Positions 61,401 to 64,000 of a stretch of DNA of 64,000 bases are shown here, piece after piece. The notes below the pieces were generated by a model, which made no database searches, was not told where the DNA came from, and saw only the letters and a program-made list of their open reading frames with translations. Position numbers and translations under genes: made by a program. Source of the stretch: Telmatactis stephensoni (Eukaryota > Cnidaria > Anthozoa > Actiniaria > Isophelliidae); contig JALIZF010001619.1 of NCBI GenBank assembly GCA_029948255.1, positions 124,001-188,000 on the forward strand, in the 5' to 3' direction. How positions within the stretch are numbered: position 1 is the stretch's first letter; each line of letters begins with the position of its first letter.

Positions 61401-62985
61401 ACTGTCGTACACTTTAGGGAGGTCAACACTGAACTGCGACGAAATGTGCTCGAAGAATGACCGAAATTATTTTACATCTCCAGAAACGATCATTTTAATC
61501 ATTTGGTTTATGGTATTTCAACTTTTGATTGTACGTTATTTCTATGTCAAAACTGAGTGGGAAGCCATTTAAATATCACGAAATGAGAAGCCACTTAAGT
61601 GTTTCGACACGGGTTATTAATTAGCACAGAAACCATTTAAATGAAATTGTACCAATAACAACGGAAAACCACTTGAATGTTATGAATGTAAAATACCATT
61701 TAAGTGCCACAGCATTTTCATTAGCACGTCAAGTAAAGCCATTCAGATGCAGCTCTAACCATTTACATCAGTCAAACACTTGCAAAAATACCATTTTTAT
61801 GTTACAATAATTTAAATGTTAAGGAAAGCCATTCGAATGCCATATTTCATCTGACTAATCAAAATGAAACTGACCAGTAAAAATGAAAATGAATAAATAA
61901 ACAATATATATATTAAAACAAAATTAAAATCACAAAGTCTTTCAATCTAATGAAATAGCCTCTTGATATCGCGTTCGGTTCACTTACACTGAGGCTAGTA
62001 ATCAGATACCAGTCGGTAATCACCACGAGATACCATTTCAATATTATCAAATCTTTTAAATGTCGTGCAATCTACACACCATTTAAATACTTGTATCTGT
62101 GTTTCAGGTCATGTAAATGTCATGGCCCAGGTACCGACCCTGCTAACACCCAGTGTAAGGAGAATGGTGAATGTTATTGCAAGCGTAACGTCATCGGAGC
62201 CAAATGTACACAGTGCAAGTCGGGACATTATGGATTAGAAGACACCAACCCACATGGTTGTAAACGGTGTTTTTGTTATGGACACTCAACTGTCTGCAAA
62301 GCCTCTTCAAGTTATACGTCACGAAATATTACTACTGACTTTACTACTGGATTGGAAGGATGGACTGTTGAGAATAAACTAGGTAAGAACACTAAACAAG
62401 GGGAATGCTAGTGCGATGATACACGGTGTATTTAGAGTGTTTGGTGGGACAGACGACCAGTCGCAAGACAAAAGAAGAAAAAACCTACGCTCATTTAAGA
62501 GAGATAAGAGTGGTCGACGATTGTTGTTGTTGTTGTTGTTTTGATGCGCGCAGTGGATTTTACACACACACACACACACACACACAACACCCGCCCACAC
62601 CCATTATGGTCGCTGAGAAAAGTCTGGTACCTACTACTTTGAAATCCATGGGACAGACCTTACCGATACCAGCAAATTAACAAGCACTTTAAATTTCATA
62701 TCATGTCAACCAGTAATAGCAAGGATTGTAGCTATGCGTTAGTCTGCATCAGTTTGATGTCCAAAATGTGCCTACTTGCAAACGTTTTTTGTTTTGTTTT
62801 CATCAGGTAAAGATGTTACTGACCAGTACGCCGTGCATAGTCCAAGTGGTTTTATCAGTATGACAGCTATTGGTAAAGAAACACTTTACGCCAAGGCGTC
62901 CCTCGTGTTCTACGGAAACATGCGCAGTAGCTATGCGCAAAGGTTTGGCTTTAAGTTTCGCGTTGGTACAACAGAAGGAATATCG
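58483..62985 (+). CDS. Laminin gamma chain C, 5' part (LN, LE repeats, L4 start); continues past window
   Basis: Coding exons 58483-59524, 61034-61340, 62108-62382 and 62807-62985 join in frame (601 aa so far). The start is ATGATGGCG at 58483; the hydrophobic stretch [21 protein letters not shown] follows as signal peptide. LN is textbook gamma: [94 protein letters not shown] repeats follow, then [13 protein letters not shown] and [10 protein letters not shown] enter L4, continued in exon 4 ([26 protein letters not shown]). This LN-LE(4)-L4 order, with no LF module, is that of vertebrate LAMC1. It is a secreted basement-membrane subunit. The rod and C-terminus are outside the window. Confidence 0.95.
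59525..61033 (+). other. Laminin C intron 1
   Basis: 1.5 kb with normal GT/AG borders. It holds a remnant of the CRE-MITE outer arm (about 60,035-60,080, atataacgcgcgctctcattgg); otherwise nothing recognisable. Confidence 0.8.
61560..61865. repeat. Degenerate 'aagccatttaaatg' repeat tract (laminin C intron 2)
   Basis: Units aagccatttaaatatc, aagccacttaagtgtt, aaaccatttaaatgaa and aagccattcgaatgcc at irregular spacing; same word family as 12,360-12,765. Confidence 0.6.
62520..62590. repeat. (TTG)n and (CA)n microsatellites in laminin C intron 3
   Basis: ttgttgttgttgttgttgtt at about 62,522 and cacacacacacacacaca at about 62,563. Confidence 0.9.
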
Positions 62986-64000
62986 GTGAGTTTGCACCCT
63001 CTTCTTCACAACATCAGGTCTTAATCATCATCATCTTCTTTTTCTTCTTCTTCCTTTTCTTCTGTCTTTCTTTCTCTCTTTCTTTCTTTTTCTTAATTTT
63101 CGTATGTCTGTCAAATCAGCGCAGTCGCAGGTCGCATCAATTGGCCTGGTAAAGCATTATTATTTTGTAGCAGACGTTTGTTCTCTTGAAATTTAGACAG
63201 ACTAGCTTATTTTCACCGCTACGTCATCGAGAAAGTCCTTTGGCTCAATGCGTAAAGGCGTTATTCGTAGCAACTCGTTGCAAGTCTAGGTGCTGAATAA
63301 CGTCGACTCCCTCACTAGCCTGGCTAGCTATAGGCTATACGTATATTCACTGGACCATAGACAAGGCGCATTTTCGAAAAATCAGATACCTGGAGGCATT
63401 TTGGGGTAGAGGTTGGTAACATAACTATTCTAAACTAATTTTTCATGCTGAATCCGAATATGACTGTTACCAAGACGTATTCTGCAATCTTATGCGTGTA
63501 AATGACGTATTTTGTGATTTGATACAGTCATTTCATACTAACGGCTTTTTCATGTAATTCCAAAAGTTCCCAAACTAAAAAACAATTACCATGGCTGGAA
63601 AGAGCATATCGAAATCAGTAAAACTGTGAAGTTTGAAGGATATCAGTTGAAAAATCAAGGAGATACGAATTTTCAAAAAACGAAATTTTGTATGAAAACA
63701 CTTACAGTTATGCAAGAGATACAAACAAATTTCGATTTTTGAAAATTCGTATCTCCTTGATTTTTCAACTGATATCCTTTAAACTTCACAGTTTTACCAA
63801 GAGACCATAATACTAAGAGAGCGAAACTCAGTATTGATGTCTGTGCGATGTTCGTGGTGGCTAAGGCTATTTTTAGTAACTTCGCCATCGCGCGCGCAAG
63901 GCTCTCAAACAGTAGAATTTGATTTTTGACGTGCGCGCGCACAGGACCTTTTGCTTTCGGCATTCAATCCAAGCATTGCTTGGTGTAGTTTGTTCACTGT
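62986..64000 (+). other. Laminin C intron 4 (incomplete)
   Basis: The donor cg|gtgagt at 62986 opens an intron not closed before the window end. It holds a tttctt tract (63,030-63,100) and a foldback copy (63,356-63,800); no further exon recognised. Confidence 0.7.
63356..63800. mobile_element. Second copy of the 36.7-kb foldback element, right end altered
   Basis: From agacaaggcgcattttcg it follows the 36,674-37,256 element through gctgaatccgaatatgact, tgcaatcttatgcgtgtaaa and the central gatacgaattttc fold, then departs near cagttttaccaagagacc, so the distal arm is missing or replaced. Confidence 0.8.

Overview
This is a stretch of intron-rich animal nuclear DNA. Laminin chains are confined to animals (with only distant relatives in choanoflagellates). 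Coding exons of about 30-1250 bp are separated by AT-rich introns full of palindromic non-autonomous elements, minisatellites and tetranucleotide arrays. Several of the palindromic repeats (ends reading like 'cccgggggggactcc', 'ggataactctatcc...gttgtacaacc', 'gttgttcaaa...ggattaa') resemble repeats I associate with anthozoan cnidarian genomes, and an apparently ordinary laminin gamma chain fits a cnidarian. A sponge or another invertebrate is not excluded. Exons and splice junctions below were read by eye with reading-frame bookkeeping; no alignment was run.

Layout. 1-1,640 (minus): 5' part of a non-LTR retrotransposon (ORF1, then the start of a PHD-finger/endonuclease ORF2). 3,270-16,839 (minus): a complete 27-coding-exon GARNL3-like Rap/Ran-GAP plus CNH-domain protein of 913 aa. 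16,840-24,460: gene-poor, with foldback elements. 24,711-35,354 (minus): laminin chain 'B', 12 exons, about 1,860 aa. 39,042-52,677 (minus): laminin chain 'A', 15 exons, about 1,758 aa. 53,310-56,400 (plus): NDUFAF3-like mitochondrial complex I assembly factor, 5 exons, 169 aa, head-to-head with laminin A. 58,483 to the window end (plus): laminin gamma chain 'C', first four coding exons (601 aa), running off the window.

The main point of interest is the laminin cluster. C has the classical gamma short arm (LN, LE repeats, L4 domain). A and B are paralogues of each other with a mixed architecture. Their short arm is LN-LE-LF(domain IV type B)-LE-L4(domain IV type A)-LE, like laminin alpha-5/alpha-3B. 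Their coiled coil begins with a gamma-type CPxCY motif and ends in a C-terminal cysteine, with no LG domains. They may be a non-alpha/beta/gamma chain type, here lying beside a conventional gamma gene. From memory (unverified), a comparative study of sponge laminins reported an extra chain type shared by a sponge, a sea anemone and a sea urchin; A and B could belong to it.

Second-tier observations. Eight single-base insertions are concentrated in the first two exons of laminin B and one in the LN exon of A (local assembly error or decay). Partial tandem duplications of exon edges create decoy splice sites in GARNL3 and laminin A. An 81-bp insertion with 12-bp target duplications carries a hammerhead-ribozyme-like core. 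Nested palindromic elements, two tRNA-derived SINE copies and YY1-like AAGATGGCGGC start-codon contexts (two host genes and the LINE) are also present.
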